Shown here one piece after another: positions 29,057 through 38,546 of a stretch of DNA of 64,000 nucleotides. The position numbers and the translations under genes are program-made. The first letter of the stretch is position 1, and each line of letters begins with the position of its first letter. The notes under the pieces were generated by a model that saw only the letters and a list, made by a program, of their open reading frames with translations, was not told the DNA's origin and ran no database searches. This DNA comes from Rhodanobacter humi (GTDB taxonomy: Bacteria; Pseudomonadota; Gammaproteobacteria; Xanthomonadales; Rhodanobacteraceae): positions 3,906,001-3,970,000 of the forward strand of contig NZ_JBGBPY010000001.1 of assembly GCF_041107455.1 (NCBI RefSeq). The letters are read 5' to 3'.

Positions 29057-31687
29057 TCAGAGCTTCACGGTCACGAAGGCGCCCACCAGCAGGACATGCC
29101 AATGCGGCTGCGGCCCCAGCTCGGTGAAGACGCGGTTGCCGACGATCAGCTCGGCAGGCGTGCCGAAACCGGCGTAGTGCCAGTCGGCGTAGTTGCCGAA
29201 TTCGTATTTCCCGTACAGGACCAGACCCAGTTTCCGGTTCAGCGCCAGGTTCAGGCGGCCCGTGAGCGTCTGCATGCGGTAGACGTTGGCAGGGAAGCGG
29301 TCGCCGACATCCGCCGCGGTCAGGATGGATCGGTATACCGTGGAGATCGCCGCCAGACTGGCATAGCTGTAGCTGTCGAGACCGCGCGACCAGGTGTAGT
29401 CGTAGGCTAGGTCGAGCCTGACGCGCGGCGAGAAGGCGTGCCTGAAATGCGCGCCGGCGTCGACGTTGCGCTCGTTGTCCGTCGCCGTCCAGAAATTGGC
29501 ATACGGGTAGAACGGGCCGCCGAATTGCATGTCGGCCTGTTGCGGCGAGGAAAAGGTCAGCGCCTCGTTGTCGTTGACGTTGCCCTGCTTGAGCCGGCTC
29601 GATGCCATGCCCGCATAGGCGCTCATCGAGGTCGCCGCGCTCGGCTCCCAATCCCAGGACAGATCGGCGCCGGTCGTGCCGACGGATTGCCGCCCGATGT
29701 CCGCGCCGTAGTGATGCCGGTTGCCATACAGCGTGGCGCTGAGGGTGGCGGTGGTGCCCAGCGGCATGGCCAGGATCGCCTTGAGCTTGCTCGCCGCGAG
29801 GTTGCTCATGTCGTATTTGTACATCTGCGCGACGGTGAACGCGGTGTAGCTCACCGCAGGCAGCACATAGCCGGGCATGGACGGCGAGTACGCGGCGAGG
29901 TACGGATCGGGGTTGTAGCGGCCGCCCGTGCGCTTCTCGTATTCGTAGCTGAAACGCAGGGTCGCGTTGCCGAGGGCCCTGGTATCCCAGCCCAGCTTGA
30001 GGTGCTGGTCGTCGATGTAGCTGCGTTCGCGCGGGCGCGGCGTCTGGTGGTCGAGCAGGTAGCTCGCGCTCAGCGTGTTGTCCCGGTCGATCCGGTAGCT
30101 GCCACCCAGTTCCGCCTTGCGGTCGTTGGTGCTGAAGGGGATGTTGGCGATCTGTGCGAAGTTGGACTGGTACAGCGGGCTGCCGGGCTGGAACAGTTCG
30201 GTCCCGCCGGTGACGAGCGGCTCGGCGCCGTTCTCGGGAACGTAGCCGTACTGTCCGGTCAACGGGTTGACCATGGTGTAGCGCGTCATGTTGTTTTCGC
30301 TGCGCTGGCGCAGGTCGAGGTGCCAGCTGAGCTTTGCGGTGGGCCGAAAATCCACGCGCAGGTCGAGCAGGCCGGTATCGATGCGCGCATCGCCGTTCTG
30401 GCGCGACAGCGCGGCCGTGGTGTTCCAGTCCGCGCAGGCGATGCCGGTGGTGCCGAGGTACTGCCCGCTCGGGCAATACAGCGGGTTGAGCGGGGCCTGC
30501 AGTGCATCGTTCTGCCGCATGCTGCCGTAGGAAGCCGAGACGGAGAACTCGCCGCGCCAGAGCTTCAGCGGATGCGTAGCTTCCAGGCGCACGTGGTAGT
30601 AATCGTTGTTCGGCTCCAGCGACCAGGTGCCGCCGGTGATCACCGAGGCGTAGCCCGGCGCCACGGCAAACGGCACGGCATAGTCCAGCGTGCGCTTGTG
30701 GTCGCGGAAGAACGAGCCGGTCATGCCGAGGTTGAACAACCAGCCCGAGGCGCCGCCCTGGTTGCGCAGGCCCAGGTTGACGTCGGTGGTGGTGAAGTCG
30801 ACCGGGCGCACCGTTTCGTATTGCCCGCCGAACGTGCCCGGCACACTCGGCGTGCCCGCACCGCCCGGCCCCGGGGCCACGAAGAAGTAGGTGAGGTACA
30901 TCGGGCCGCCCCAGTCGCGGTCGCCCGTGCGGTTCTCGTTGGTCACGCCGGCGTAGCCGATCCAGTGGCGGGTCAGCGTGCCCTCCCAGCTGACACCCGT
31001 GCTCTGGCGCGTCACCGACAAGGTCCGGCGTGGCCGGTTCGCCTCCACGGCCTGCACCTGGGCCGGCGTGCTGCCGGTGGCGAGGCCGTCGGGCAGGGTC
31101 AGATCGGTGGAGCCCGCGCCGTTCCACAGCGGATACGCCGTCGTGCTCAGGGTGTGCGGGATGTCCCGGTAGAACGCCTCGACGCGATAGTCGCCGTAGC
31201 GGCCGCCGCGCAGGCGGTAGTACTGGTCCTGGCTGCTGATCCGGCTGCCGCGGAACTCGACGTACTGGCCGGTCCGGTGGTTCAGCGCGGAGAACGCGAG
31301 CATGCCCAGCGCGGCACCGTTCTTCCAGCCGGAATACATCCGGAAGAACTCGTCGTTGCGATCGCCGCTGACATGGAGGTAGCCGAGTTCGGCCAGCAAC
31401 TCGTACGTCCAGTCGCCACTGCCCAGCCTGGTCTCGTCGGGTATCTGGCGGGGCCAGGGGTAGAGCACGCCGGTCGGCGTGCGCAGCTGGCCGGCATGCA
31501 GCCAGGACATGCCGGCCGGGTCCGGCGCGTCGAACATCGCCCAGCCGGTGGGATCGAGGCTGTTGCCGAACTGGGTGTTGCCCACGCGCTGGCTGTCGCT
31601 GGTGTCGCTCTGCGCCAGCACCGGCGCGGGGCCTGCGACGCCGAGTGCCAGTCCGAGCAGCGCAGTCAGGGGTTTGTGCTTCAGCAT
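29057..31687 (-). CDS. MtrB/PioB-family decaheme-associated outer-membrane beta-barrel
   Basis: MtrB/PioB proteins are large porins that sheath a decaheme cytochrome so that electrons can cross the outer membrane. The 876-aa product has a signal peptide (LTALLGLALGVAGPAPVLAQ), then many amphipathic beta strands with aromatic girdles (for example LGMLAFSALNHRTGQYVEFR, GGRYGDYRVEAFYRDIPHTL) and ends WHVLLVGAFVTVKL. It is longer than Shewanella MtrB (about 700) and closer to PioB (about 800). It sits between the decaheme cytochrome (27 bp upstream) and the diheme cytochrome (12 bp downstream). The cysteine pair near the N terminus of MtrB is not seen. Confidence 0.88.
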   Translation of the reverse strand: MLKHKPLTALLGLALGVAGPAPVLAQSDTSDSQRVGNTQFGNSLDPTGWAMFDAPDPAGMSWLHAGQLRTPTGVLYPWPRQIPDETRLGSGDWTYELLAELGYLHVSGDRNDEFFRMYSGWKNGAALGMLAFSALNHRTGQYVEFRGSRISSQDQYYRLRGGRYGDYRVEAFYRDIPHTLSTTAYPLWNGAGSTDLTLPDGLATGSTPAQVQAVEANRPRRTLSVTRQSTGVSWEGTLTRHWIGYAGVTNENRTGDRDWGGPMYLTYFFVAPGPGGAGTPSVPGTFGGQYETVRPVDFTTTDVNLGLRNQGGASGWLFNLGMTGSFFRDHKRTLDYAVPFAVAPGYASVITGGTWSLEPNNDYYHVRLEATHPLKLWRGEFSVSASYGSMRQNDALQAPLNPLYCPSGQYLGTTGIACADWNTTAALSRQNGDARIDTGLLDLRVDFRPTAKLSWHLDLRQRSENNMTRYTMVNPLTGQYGYVPENGAEPLVTGGTELFQPGSPLYQSNFAQIANIPFSTNDRKAELGGSYRIDRDNTLSASYLLDHQTPRPRERSYIDDQHLKLGWDTRALGNATLRFSYEYEKRTGGRYNPDPYLAAYSPSMPGYVLPAVSYTAFTVAQMYKYDMSNLAASKLKAILAMPLGTTATLSATLYGNRHHYGADIGRQSVGTTGADLSWDWEPSAATSMSAYAGMASSRLKQGNVNDNEALTFSSPQQADMQFGGPFYPYANFWTATDNERNVDAGAHFRHAFSPRVRLDLAYDYTWSRGLDSYSYASLAAISTVYRSILTAADVGDRFPANVYRMQTLTGRLNLALNRKLGLVLYGKYEFGNYADWHYAGFGTPAELIVGNRVFTELGPQPHWHVLLVGAFVTVKL

Positions 31688-31714
31688 CGCTCTCCGCCTT
31701 CGCCGGATGGCGGG

Positions 31715-32902
31715 TCACTGGTGGAACTTGGCACCGTTGGGGTTGTTCGAACCGTGGATGTTGCTGTGGCAGCTCAGGCAGGCGCGCTCCATCACGCGCT
31801 CGTCCGGCACCAGCCCGCTGCGCAGGCTCTGGCGCGTCAGCAGATCGTTGACGTGGTCGTCGTTCGTGTGGCACTGCTGGCACAGCATCGGCACCGGCAG
31901 GGCCAGCAGGTTTTCCTGGTTCGAGCCGTGCGGGGTGTGGCAGTTGAGGCAGTTCTCGGCCACCGGCGCGTGCTCGAACAGGAACGGCCCGCGCTTCTCG
32001 GCGTGGCAGGTCGTGCAGGTCTCGTTGACGGTATCGGTCTTCAGCAGCGGCTGGGTGATGCTGCCGTGCGGGTTGTGGCAGTCCACGCAGGACATCTGCC
32101 CCTCCGGCAGCGGCATGTGCGAGCGGCGGTTGAACTGGGCGCGGATGTCCTGGTGGCAGGTTGCGCACACCTGGTTGATCGACTCGTTCGCCAGCACGCC
32201 TTCGGCGGACAGCCGCGTCATCGGGTTGTGGCAGTCGGTGCACGACAGTCCGCGTTCCTGGTGCACCGAGCCGATCCAGTGCTGGCGCGCGCCGCCGACG
32301 TGGCAGCTCAGGCAGGTGCGCGTCTGCACGTCGACCGGGGTTTTCGCGTCGCGCGTGTAGGCGATGATCAGGCCCGGCGCCGCGGGGTTCTTCGCATGCT
32401 CCGAGCCGGGGCCGTGGCAGGCTTCGCACGCGGCCTGCGGTCCGCTGCTGGCGCCGCCGGCGCGGAACGAGGCCACGTGCAGGCTGTGCGCGGCCTGCAT
32501 GCTCTCCAGCGCATGGCAGGCGGCGCAGCTCTTCGCGCCGATCGCGTCCGCGTCGGGCGCCAGCGGATTCCGCGGGATCGACGCCGCATCGAACGGCGTG
32601 GCGGGGCCGTCGTCGGACGCGTCCACGCGAGCGCCGTGGCGCATCGCCGCGCCGGCGCCCATGTCGGTGGCCGGCAGCATGCGCGCGATGTCGCTCTCGG
32701 TCAGGCGGCTGGATGGCTGGTGCGTGGCGGACTGGCCGGTGTTCGTGTCGTCGCGCTGCTGCGCCTGCGCGACGGACGACCACAGCAGCGCGTTGCCGAG
32801 GCCGACGGTCGCGGCCAGCAACGCCCACAGCGACAGCGCCGTCAGGCGCATGGCTCGTCGTCCCCGCGCTAGGCCCGGGATGTCTTTGCGCGTTGTCGTC
32901 AT
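31715..32902 (-). CDS. decaheme c-type cytochrome, MtrA/PioA/DmsE family
   Basis: The 395-aa protein contains exactly ten CxxCH heme motifs (CAACH, CEACH, CLSCH, CTDCH, CATCH, CVDCH, CTTCH, CLNCH, CQQCH, CLSCH) at regular spacing, with the family phrases CHNPHGS and NCHTPHGS. It is the periplasmic wire plugged into MtrB. The N terminus has a long basic segment, then the hydrophobic stretch TALSLWALLAATVGLGNALL as signal. ATG 32902 (GGGA eight bases upstream) was chosen; ATGs at 32851, 32941 and 32986 are possible. It heads the operon mtrA-mtrB-cytochrome-porin behind an ECF-type site. No MtrC-like surface cytochrome is in the window. Confidence 0.9.
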   Translation of the reverse strand: MTTTRKDIPGLARGRRAMRLTALSLWALLAATVGLGNALLWSSVAQAQQRDDTNTGQSATHQPSSRLTESDIARMLPATDMGAGAAMRHGARVDASDDGPATPFDAASIPRNPLAPDADAIGAKSCAACHALESMQAAHSLHVASFRAGGASSGPQAACEACHGPGSEHAKNPAAPGLIIAYTRDAKTPVDVQTRTCLSCHVGGARQHWIGSVHQERGLSCTDCHNPMTRLSAEGVLANESINQVCATCHQDIRAQFNRRSHMPLPEGQMSCVDCHNPHGSITQPLLKTDTVNETCTTCHAEKRGPFLFEHAPVAENCLNCHTPHGSNQENLLALPVPMLCQQCHTNDDHVNDLLTRQSLRSGLVPDERVMERACLSCHSNIHGSNNPNGAKFHQ

Positions 32903-33007
32903 CCAGTCGATCCCATGCATGTCCCCAAAGACTTGCTTCATGCCGAAGCGAGGCTCATGCGCGTGATGCATCTGCGCGTGATGCATCAGTGAGCCCTGTG
33001 AGACGGA

Positions 33008-33032
33008 GTGCCGGCTGGGCGATGAAAGGTTG
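33008..33032 (-). promoter_or_regulatory. ECF-type promoter site 2, before the decaheme operon
   Basis: On the - strand: CAACCTTT, CATCGC, CCAGC, CGGCAC, then TCC. It lies 105 bp before the chosen mtrA start and back to back with site 3. The stretch 32903-33201 has no gene; these two sites explain it as a divergent promoter region. Confidence 0.7.
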
Positions 33033-33129
33033 CATCCGGCATCCGGCAACCGGCAAGCCCGGAAATCCCGGGTGACTCGGTGCATCGTTTGGTTGCGAGG
33101 CACGCGCCTGGCACCTCCCGATCGCAGCA

Positions 33130-33154
33130 CAACCTTTCGCCAGCCGGACGACAC
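33130..33154 (+). promoter_or_regulatory. ECF-type promoter site 3, before the polysaccharide operon
   Basis: On the + strand: CAACCTTT, CGCCAG, CCGGA, CGACAC, then TCA. The following gene starts 47 bp after the site. Confidence 0.7.
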
Positions 33155-33201
33155 TCAGGTGTCGTGGGTCACATCCATGAACTCAGGGGCTGGTCCGGTA
33201 C

Positions 33202-33639
33202 ATGGAAATCGAACGCATCCGGTTGCAGGAACATGGCGACGATCGCGGCATGCTGATCGCCCTGGAGCAGGATCGGAACGTGCCCTTCGTGATCCGGCGC
33301 GTGTATTACCTGTACGCCACCCATGGCGGCGTGCACCGCGGCATGCATGCGCATCGCCATCTCAATCAACTGGCGGTGGCGGTACGCGGCTCGGTCACCT
33401 TCCTGCTGGACGACGGCAGCGGACCGGTGCGGGTGGTGCTTGACGATCCCTCGTACGGCCTGCACCTCGGCAGCATGGTGTGGCGCGAGCTGTACGACTT
33501 CAGCGAGGACTGCGTGCTGATGGTGCTGGCCGACCATGTATACGACCCGGCCGACTACATCACCGACTACGCCACCTTCCTGCGCGAGGTGCGCGGCCCC
33601 GTGTACCAGGAGGGCATGGCGGCATGCCAAGGCCTCTAG
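33202..33639 (+). CDS. dTDP-4-oxo-6-deoxyhexose 3,4-ketoisomerase (FdtA/QdtA-type cupin)
   Basis: These small cupins move the keto group of dTDP-4-oxo-6-deoxyglucose from C4 to C3, preparing it for amination. The 145-aa product has the typical segments HGDDRGMLIALEQDRNVPFV, RRVYYLY, VHRGMHAHRHLNQLAVAV (His pair of the active site) and RGSVTFLLDDG. FdtA and QdtA differ only in the stereochemistry at C4, which I cannot decide by eye. Its partner aminotransferase is encoded at 36169. First gene of the operon; overlaps the next gene by 16 bp. The dTDP-glucose enzymes RmlA/RmlB are not in this window. Confidence 0.88.
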   Translation: MEIERIRLQEHGDDRGMLIALEQDRNVPFVIRRVYYLYATHGGVHRGMHAHRHLNQLAVAVRGSVTFLLDDGSGPVRVVLDDPSYGLHLGSMVWRELYDFSEDCVLMVLADHVYDPADYITDYATFLREVRGPVYQEGMAACQGL

Positions 33640-34289
33640 TCCTCGTCGGCGCAGGCGAGTTCGCGCAGATCGCCTGTGAATACTTCGAACACGACAGCGA
33701 CCGCGACGTGGCCGCCTTCAGCGTCGAGCGCGAGTACCTCGCGCAGACCCGGCTGGCCGGCCGTCCGGTAGTGGCGTACGAGACCCTGGAGGCGAGCCAT
33801 CCGCCGGCGGAGTTCGACGTGTTCGTCGCGGTGCCGGCCAGCCAGCTCAACCGTCTGCGCACGCGCCTCTACCGCGACGCGAAGCGCCGCGGCTACCGGC
33901 TCGCCAGCTACGTCAGCTCGCGTGCCTTCGTGTGGCGCAACGCCGAGGTGGGCGAGAACAGCTTCATCTTCGAAGCCAACGTCATCCAGCCGTTCGTGCG
34001 CATCGGCAACAACTGCGTGCTGTGGAGCGGCAACCACGTGGGGCATCGCACGGTGGTGCACGACCACGTGTTCGTCGCCTCGCATGCGGTCATCTCCGGT
34101 TACTGCGAGATCGGCGAGAGCAGCTTCGTCGGCGTGAACACCACTTTCAACGATCACGTGAAAGTCGCCCCCGACAACGTGATCGGCGCCGGCGCGCTGG
34201 TCACCCGCGACACGGAACCGGGGCGGGTCTACGTCGGCTCGCCGGCGCATGCGGTGCCCGACCGCACGAGTTTCGACGTGAGGCTTTGA
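33624..34289 (+). CDS. left-handed beta-helix acetyltransferase (NeuD/PglD type)
   Basis: The 221-aa protein starts with a Rossmann-like nucleotide-sugar-binding part (LVLVGAGEFAQIACEYFEHD) and then shows hexapeptide repeats from about residue 95 (NAEVGENSFIFEANVIQPFV, RIGNNCVLWSGNHVGHRTVV, VFVASHAVISGYCEIGESSF), ending with the usual VYVGSPAHAVPDR. Such enzymes acetylate amino groups of nucleotide-activated sugars; here the 3-amino sugar made by the FdtA-like/DegT pair is the likely substrate, by context. ATG 33624 lies inside the end of the cupin gene. Confidence 0.85.
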   Translation: MPRPLVLVGAGEFAQIACEYFEHDSDRDVAAFSVEREYLAQTRLAGRPVVAYETLEASHPPAEFDVFVAVPASQLNRLRTRLYRDAKRRGYRLASYVSSRAFVWRNAEVGENSFIFEANVIQPFVRIGNNCVLWSGNHVGHRTVVHDHVFVASHAVISGYCEIGESSFVGVNTTFNDHVKVAPDNVIGAGALVTRDTEPGRVYVGSPAHAVPDRTSFDVRL

Positions 34290-34296
34290 CGAGCGC

Positions 34297-35250
34297 ATGT
34301 GCGCATGGACCAAGCAAGGGCTGGTCTTCGACACCGCGCGGCAAGGCGTGGGCGGCTGGATGCGCCACTCGGCGCTCACGCCGACGCCGTATCGCCTCGA
34401 CGACGAGCTCATCCGCGTCTACGCGGGATTCCGCGACGCCGACGGTGTCAGTCGCATCGGCTACGTCGACGTGCGGGCGGACGATCCCGCGACAGTCGTG
34501 CGGGTCAGCGCCGAACCGGTGCTCGACATTGGCCGGGCCGGCTGTTTCGACGACAACGGCATGATCCTGGGTGACGTGGTGGACGCGCCGGGCGGCCTGC
34601 ACCTGTTCTATGTCGGCTTCCAGCGCGTAGCCAGGGCCAAGTTCCTGGCCTTCAGCGGCCTGGCCGTTTCCCGCGACGGCGGCAACAGCTTCCGGCGCGT
34701 GCAGGAAACCCCGATCCTGGATCGCGCGCCCGGCCGCAGCACCATAGCCGCGGTGCATTCGGCCATGTACGAAGACGGCCGCTGGCGGCTGTGGTACGCG
34801 GTAGGCGACGACTGGGAGACGATCGGCGGCCGGTCGTTTCCGCGCTACCACATCCGTCATGCCGCAACGGGCGATCTCGCGGCGATCCCGCGCGAGGACC
34901 AGATCTGCCTGCGTCCGCAGGGCAGCGAATACCGCATCGGCCGGCCGCGCGTATACCGCTTCGGCGGCCGCTACGTCATGCTCTTCACGCGGGGCAATGT
35001 CACCGGCGAATACTTCCCCGGTGTCGCCACGAGCGACGACGGTATCGCCTGGGAACGCCACGACGAGATGCTGGGCATCGCGCTGTCCGCCGACGGCTGG
35101 GATTCGCGCACGCTGTGCTATCCCGCGCTGATCCGCCAGCGCGACAAGCTGCTGATGTTCTACAACGGCAACGACATGGGCGTGGACGGCTTCGGCGTGG
35201 CCGAGGCCGACGCGATCCATTTCGACGGTGGCGCGCATGTTCGCGGTTAG
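34297..35250 (+). CDS. glycoside hydrolase-like five-bladed beta-propeller protein
   Basis: The 317-aa cytoplasmic protein shows the repeated strands and D-G-x-x-W/F patterns of five-bladed propellers of the GH43/GH32/GH130 superfamily: RVYAGFRDADGVSRIGYVDV, GLHLFYVGFQ, SAMYEDGRWRLWYAVGDDWE and LLMFYNGNDMGVDGFGVAEA. Proteins of this kind often lie in O-antigen and exopolysaccharide loci. Acidic residues that could be catalytic are present, but no assignment is safe. There is no signal peptide. It overlaps the next gene by 14 bp. A role in trimming or transferring a sugar is inferred only from location. Confidence 0.6.
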   Translation: MCAWTKQGLVFDTARQGVGGWMRHSALTPTPYRLDDELIRVYAGFRDADGVSRIGYVDVRADDPATVVRVSAEPVLDIGRAGCFDDNGMILGDVVDAPGGLHLFYVGFQRVARAKFLAFSGLAVSRDGGNSFRRVQETPILDRAPGRSTIAAVHSAMYEDGRWRLWYAVGDDWETIGGRSFPRYHIRHAATGDLAAIPREDQICLRPQGSEYRIGRPRVYRFGGRYVMLFTRGNVTGEYFPGVATSDDGIAWERHDEMLGIALSADGWDSRTLCYPALIRQRDKLLMFYNGNDMGVDGFGVAEADAIHFDGGAHVRG

Positions 35251-36169
35251 GCCCTATGCCGCGACCGACGCAAACACTTGGGATGCGCTGGTCGAGCGCT
35301 CCCGCAACGGCAACCTGCTGCACCGGCGCGGCTACATGGATTACCACGCCGACCGCTTCGTCGACCAATCGCTGATCGTCGAGAAGCACGGCGAGGCGGT
35401 GGCGGTGTTTCCCGCGAACATCCAGGACAAGCTGGTGACCAGCCACGGCGGTCTCACCTACGCCGGGCTGATCAGCACGCACGCCCTGCGTGCCGAGTCG
35501 ACGCTGGCCGTGTTCGGGCAGATCGCCGACCACTACCGCGCGCTGGGCGTGGAGCGGGTGATCTACAAGGCGGTGCCGCACATCTTCCACGCCTGCCCGG
35601 CCGAAGAGGATCTGTATGCGCTGCATCGGCTGGGTGCGCGGCTGCGGCGTCGCGATCTCTCCTCGGTCATCGCGCTGCGCGAGACGTTCCACTTCACGCA
35701 GGAGCGCCAGCGTGAAGTGAACAAGGCGCGCAGGTCCGGCATCGACCTCCGGACCGGCACCGATCCGGCGGACTTTCACGCGCTGCTGACCACGGTGCTG
35801 CACAAGCACGACACCCGGCCGACCCACAGCCTCGCCGAACTGCGCCTGCTGCAGGCGCGCTTCCCGCGGCACATCGTGCTGCACGAGGCGCGCCGCGAGG
35901 GCGCCTTGCTGGCAGGGGCGCTCGTCTACGACTTCGGCCGGACCGTGCACACCCAGTACCTGGCCGCTTCGGAGGAGGGGCGACGCCTGAACGCGCTCAG
36001 CCTGCTGCTGGCGGAGTTGATCGGCGGCGTCTACGCGAACCGCAGCTACTTCAGCTTCGGCGTCTCGACCGAAGACGAGGGCAGGGTGCTCAACGGCGGC
36101 CTGGTGGCACAGAAGGAACGCTTCGGCGCGCGCGCCATCGTGCACGACTTCTACGAGTGGACGCTGTGA
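35237..36169 (+). CDS. GNAT/FemAB-like acyltransferase of the polysaccharide locus
   Basis: The 310-aa protein resembles the double-GNAT FemAB-type acyltransferases: [20 protein letters not shown] at the N terminus, then [19 protein letters not shown] (N-myristoyl/FemAB-like basic helix), [20 protein letters not shown] and a final [15 protein letters not shown]. Such proteins add acyl or aminoacyl groups to amino sugars. GTG 35228 would add three residues; ATG 35237 was taken. It overlaps the propeller gene and is joined to the aminotransferase gene by a TGATG overlap, so it probably modifies the amino sugar made by that enzyme (inference). Confidence 0.75.
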   Translation: MFAVRPYAATDANTWDALVERSRNGNLLHRRGYMDYHADRFVDQSLIVEKHGEAVAVFPANIQDKLVTSHGGLTYAGLISTHALRAESTLAVFGQIADHYRALGVERVIYKAVPHIFHACPAEEDLYALHRLGARLRRRDLSSVIALRETFHFTQERQREVNKARRSGIDLRTGTDPADFHALLTTVLHKHDTRPTHSLAELRLLQARFPRHIVLHEARREGALLAGALVYDFGRTVHTQYLAASEEGRRLNALSLLLAELIGGVYANRSYFSFGVSTEDEGRVLNGGLVAQKERFGARAIVHDFYEWTL

Positions 36170-37296
36170 TGGACACCCGGCTGCTGGAAGTGCCGTTCCT
36201 CGACCTCAGGGACGTCCATGCACGCTACGCCGACGAGTTGAAGGCGGCGGCCGCGCGCGTGATCGATTCGGGGCACTACGTGCTCGGCGAGGAACTGGCT
36301 GCGTTCGAGCGCGAGTTCGCGACCTGGTGCGGCGTGCGCCATGCGCTGGGCGTGGGCAGCGGGCTCGATGCGCTGGCGCTGATCCTGCGCGGCTACCTGG
36401 GGCTGGGTGCGCTGGCCGAGGGCGACGAGGTGATCGTGCCCGGCAACACCTTCATCGCCAGCTTCCTCGCCGTCAGCGCGAACCGGCTGGTGCCGGTGCC
36501 GGTGGAGCCCGACCCGGTGAGCTTCAACCTCGACCCGGCCTGCGTGGCGGCGGCGATCGGACCGCGCACGCGCGCGATCATGGCCGTGCACCTGTACGGC
36601 CAGCTGGCCGACATGCCGGCGCTGGTCGCGCTGGCCAGGCGGCACGGCTTGCTGCTGATCGAGGACGCCGCGCAGGCGCACGGCGCGACGCGCGACGGGC
36701 GCAAGGCTGGCGCGTTCGGCGACGCGGCCGCCTTCAGCTTCTACCCGGCCAAGAACCTCGGCGCCTTGGGCGACGGCGGCGCCGTCGTGACCGGCGACGC
36801 GCGGCTGGCGGAGCGTGTCGCGGCGCTGCGCAACTACGGCTCCGACACGAAGTACCACCACCTGTTCCAGGGCGTCAATTCGCGACTGGACGAGATCCAG
36901 GCCGCGCTGCTGCGGGTGAAGCTGCGCCATCTCGACGAGGACGTCGCGCTTCGTCGCCGCGTGGCGCGCCGTTATCGCGACGGCATCCGCCAGCCGCAAA
37001 TCGCGTTGCCGGACGTGGCGCATGAAGAGCAGCACGCCTGGCACCTGTTCGTGGTGCGCTGTCATCGCCGCGACGCACTGCAGCGGCACCTGCAGGCGCA
37101 GGGCGTGCAGAGCCAGGTGCATTACCCGGTGCCGCCACATCGCCAGCCGGCGTATGCCGAGCTGCGCGAGGCATGGCTGCCGCTCACCGAACGTCTGCAC
37201 GAGGAGGTGCTGAGCCTGCCGCTGGGGCCAAGCCTCGGCGAGGACGCGGTGGCGCGCGTGATCGCGGCCTGCAACGCGTTCGAGTGTCCGCCATGA
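36169..37296 (+). CDS. DegT/DnrJ/EryC1 family sugar aminotransferase (FdtB/QdtB-like)
   Basis: A PLP-dependent aminotransferase that puts an amino group on a keto-sugar nucleotide. The 375-aa protein has the family motifs [43 protein letters not shown], the PLP lysine in [17 protein letters not shown] (Lys195) and [16 protein letters not shown]. Together with the ketoisomerase at 33202 it would make a dTDP-3-amino-3,6-dideoxyhexose (Fuc3N or Qui3N type). Overlaps of 1 bp upstream and 4 bp downstream show tight coupling in the operon. Confidence 0.9.
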   Translation: MDTRLLEVPFLDLRDVHARYADELKAAAARVIDSGHYVLGEELAAFEREFATWCGVRHALGVGSGLDALALILRGYLGLGALAEGDEVIVPGNTFIASFLAVSANRLVPVPVEPDPVSFNLDPACVAAAIGPRTRAIMAVHLYGQLADMPALVALARRHGLLLIEDAAQAHGATRDGRKAGAFGDAAAFSFYPAKNLGALGDGGAVVTGDARLAERVAALRNYGSDTKYHHLFQGVNSRLDEIQAALLRVKLRHLDEDVALRRRVARRYRDGIRQPQIALPDVAHEEQHAWHLFVVRCHRRDALQRHLQAQGVQSQVHYPVPPHRQPAYAELREAWLPLTERLHEEVLSLPLGPSLGEDAVARVIAACNAFECPP

Positions 37297-38546
37297 ACAT
37301 CGTGCGCGCCGGCTTCTACTCCTCGATCGCCACCGCGGCGCGGCTGCTGGCGGCGCTGGTGGTGATCAAGCTGGTGGCGTGGCTGGCCGGGCCCGCGGGC
37401 GTGGGCAAGCTGGGCCAGTTCATGAGCCTGATGTCGTTGCTGGCCGTGCTGGCCGGCGGCGGCATCAGCGCCGGCATCGTGAAGTACGTCGCCGAGTACC
37501 GGGACGACCCGCAGCGCCTGGCGCGCCTGCTGGCTGCCGCGCTCTGGTATGCGTTGTGCGCCTCGATTCTGATGGGTTGCGTGGCCTTGCTGTTCAGCCG
37601 GCAACTGGCGCTGTGGCTGCTGGACGATGTCGCCTACGCGGGCCTGATCCGCCTGCTCGCCGTGGCCCAGCTCGGCATCGCGCTGGTCAACTACATCCTG
37701 GCCGTGATCAACGGCTTCATGGACGTGCGCCGGCTGGCGCTGATCCAGGTGCTGGGCTCGATGCTCGGCACCGTGGTGGCAGTCTGGCTGGCGCGCTGGC
37801 TGCACCTGTACGGCGCGCTGCTGGCCCTGGTGCTGGGCCAGCTGCTGTGGCTGGTGGTCGGCCTGCCGGCGTGGTGGCGCAGCCCGTACTTCCGGCGCAG
37901 CATGCTGCGGCTGCGCTTCGACCGCGAGATGACGCTGCGGCTGGCCGCCTTCTCGGTGATGACGCTCACCTCCGCGCTGGTTTCGCCGCTGGTGAACATC
38001 GCGGTGCGCGACCATCTCGCGCAGCAGCTCGGCTGGGAGCAGGTCGGCTACTGGCAGGCGGTGAGCAAGGTGTCGGACGCCTATCTGCTGTTCCTCACCA
38101 CGGCCATCAACATCTACTACCTGCCGAAGCTGGCCTCGATCAGCGAACACGGCGCGCTGGTGCACGAGTTGCGCCAGGCGTATCGCCATCTCCTGCCCGC
38201 GGTGGTGGTGCTGGCGGCGGCGGTGTACCTGCTGCGCGGCTGGGTGACGCGCCTGCTGTTCAGTGCGGACTTCGCGCCCGCCAACGCGCTGTACGGACCG
38301 CAGCTGCTGGGCGACGTGGTCAAGATCGCCGCCTTCGTGCTGTCCTACGTGATGCTGGCCAAGGCGATGACGCGGCTGTTCGTGCTCTCCGAGTGCGCGT
38401 TCGCGGTCAGCTACCTGGCGCTGGTCTACCTGTTCACCGCGCGCTTCGGCCTGGTCGGCGCGATGTACGCCTTCGCGGTCAACTACCTCGGCTACCTTGC
38501 CTTCAACGTGCTGGTCGTGCGGCGCTACCTGGAGAGGGTGCAATGA
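37293..38546 (+). CDS. Wzx-type lipid-linked oligosaccharide flippase
   Basis: The 417-aa integral membrane protein has about 12 hydrophobic spans (for example [59 protein letters not shown]). It resembles WzxE/O-antigen translocases of the MOP superfamily ([28 protein letters not shown]). It would flip undecaprenyl-linked repeat units to the periplasm for polymerisation by the Wzy candidate encoded downstream. ATG 37293 overlaps the aminotransferase stop. No wzx symbol is assigned because members are too diverged. Confidence 0.85.
   Translation: MNIVRAGFYSSIATAARLLAALVVIKLVAWLAGPAGVGKLGQFMSLMSLLAVLAGGGISAGIVKYVAEYRDDPQRLARLLAAALWYALCASILMGCVALLFSRQLALWLLDDVAYAGLIRLLAVAQLGIALVNYILAVINGFMDVRRLALIQVLGSMLGTVVAVWLARWLHLYGALLALVLGQLLWLVVGLPAWWRSPYFRRSMLRLRFDREMTLRLAAFSVMTLTSALVSPLVNIAVRDHLAQQLGWEQVGYWQAVSKVSDAYLLFLTTAINIYYLPKLASISEHGALVHELRQAYRHLLPAVVVLAAAVYLLRGWVTRLLFSADFAPANALYGPQLLGDVVKIAAFVLSYVMLAKAMTRLFVLSECAFAVSYLALVYLFTARFGLVGAMYAFAVNYLGYLAFNVLVVRRYLERVQ

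Noticed and set aside
28203-32828. A - strand open frame of about 1540 codons over the cytochrome/porin operon.
   Set aside because: It is an out-of-frame reading of mtrA, mtrB and the diheme cytochrome gene; Arg/Pro/Ala-rich with no domain, while the chosen frames have ten and two heme motifs.
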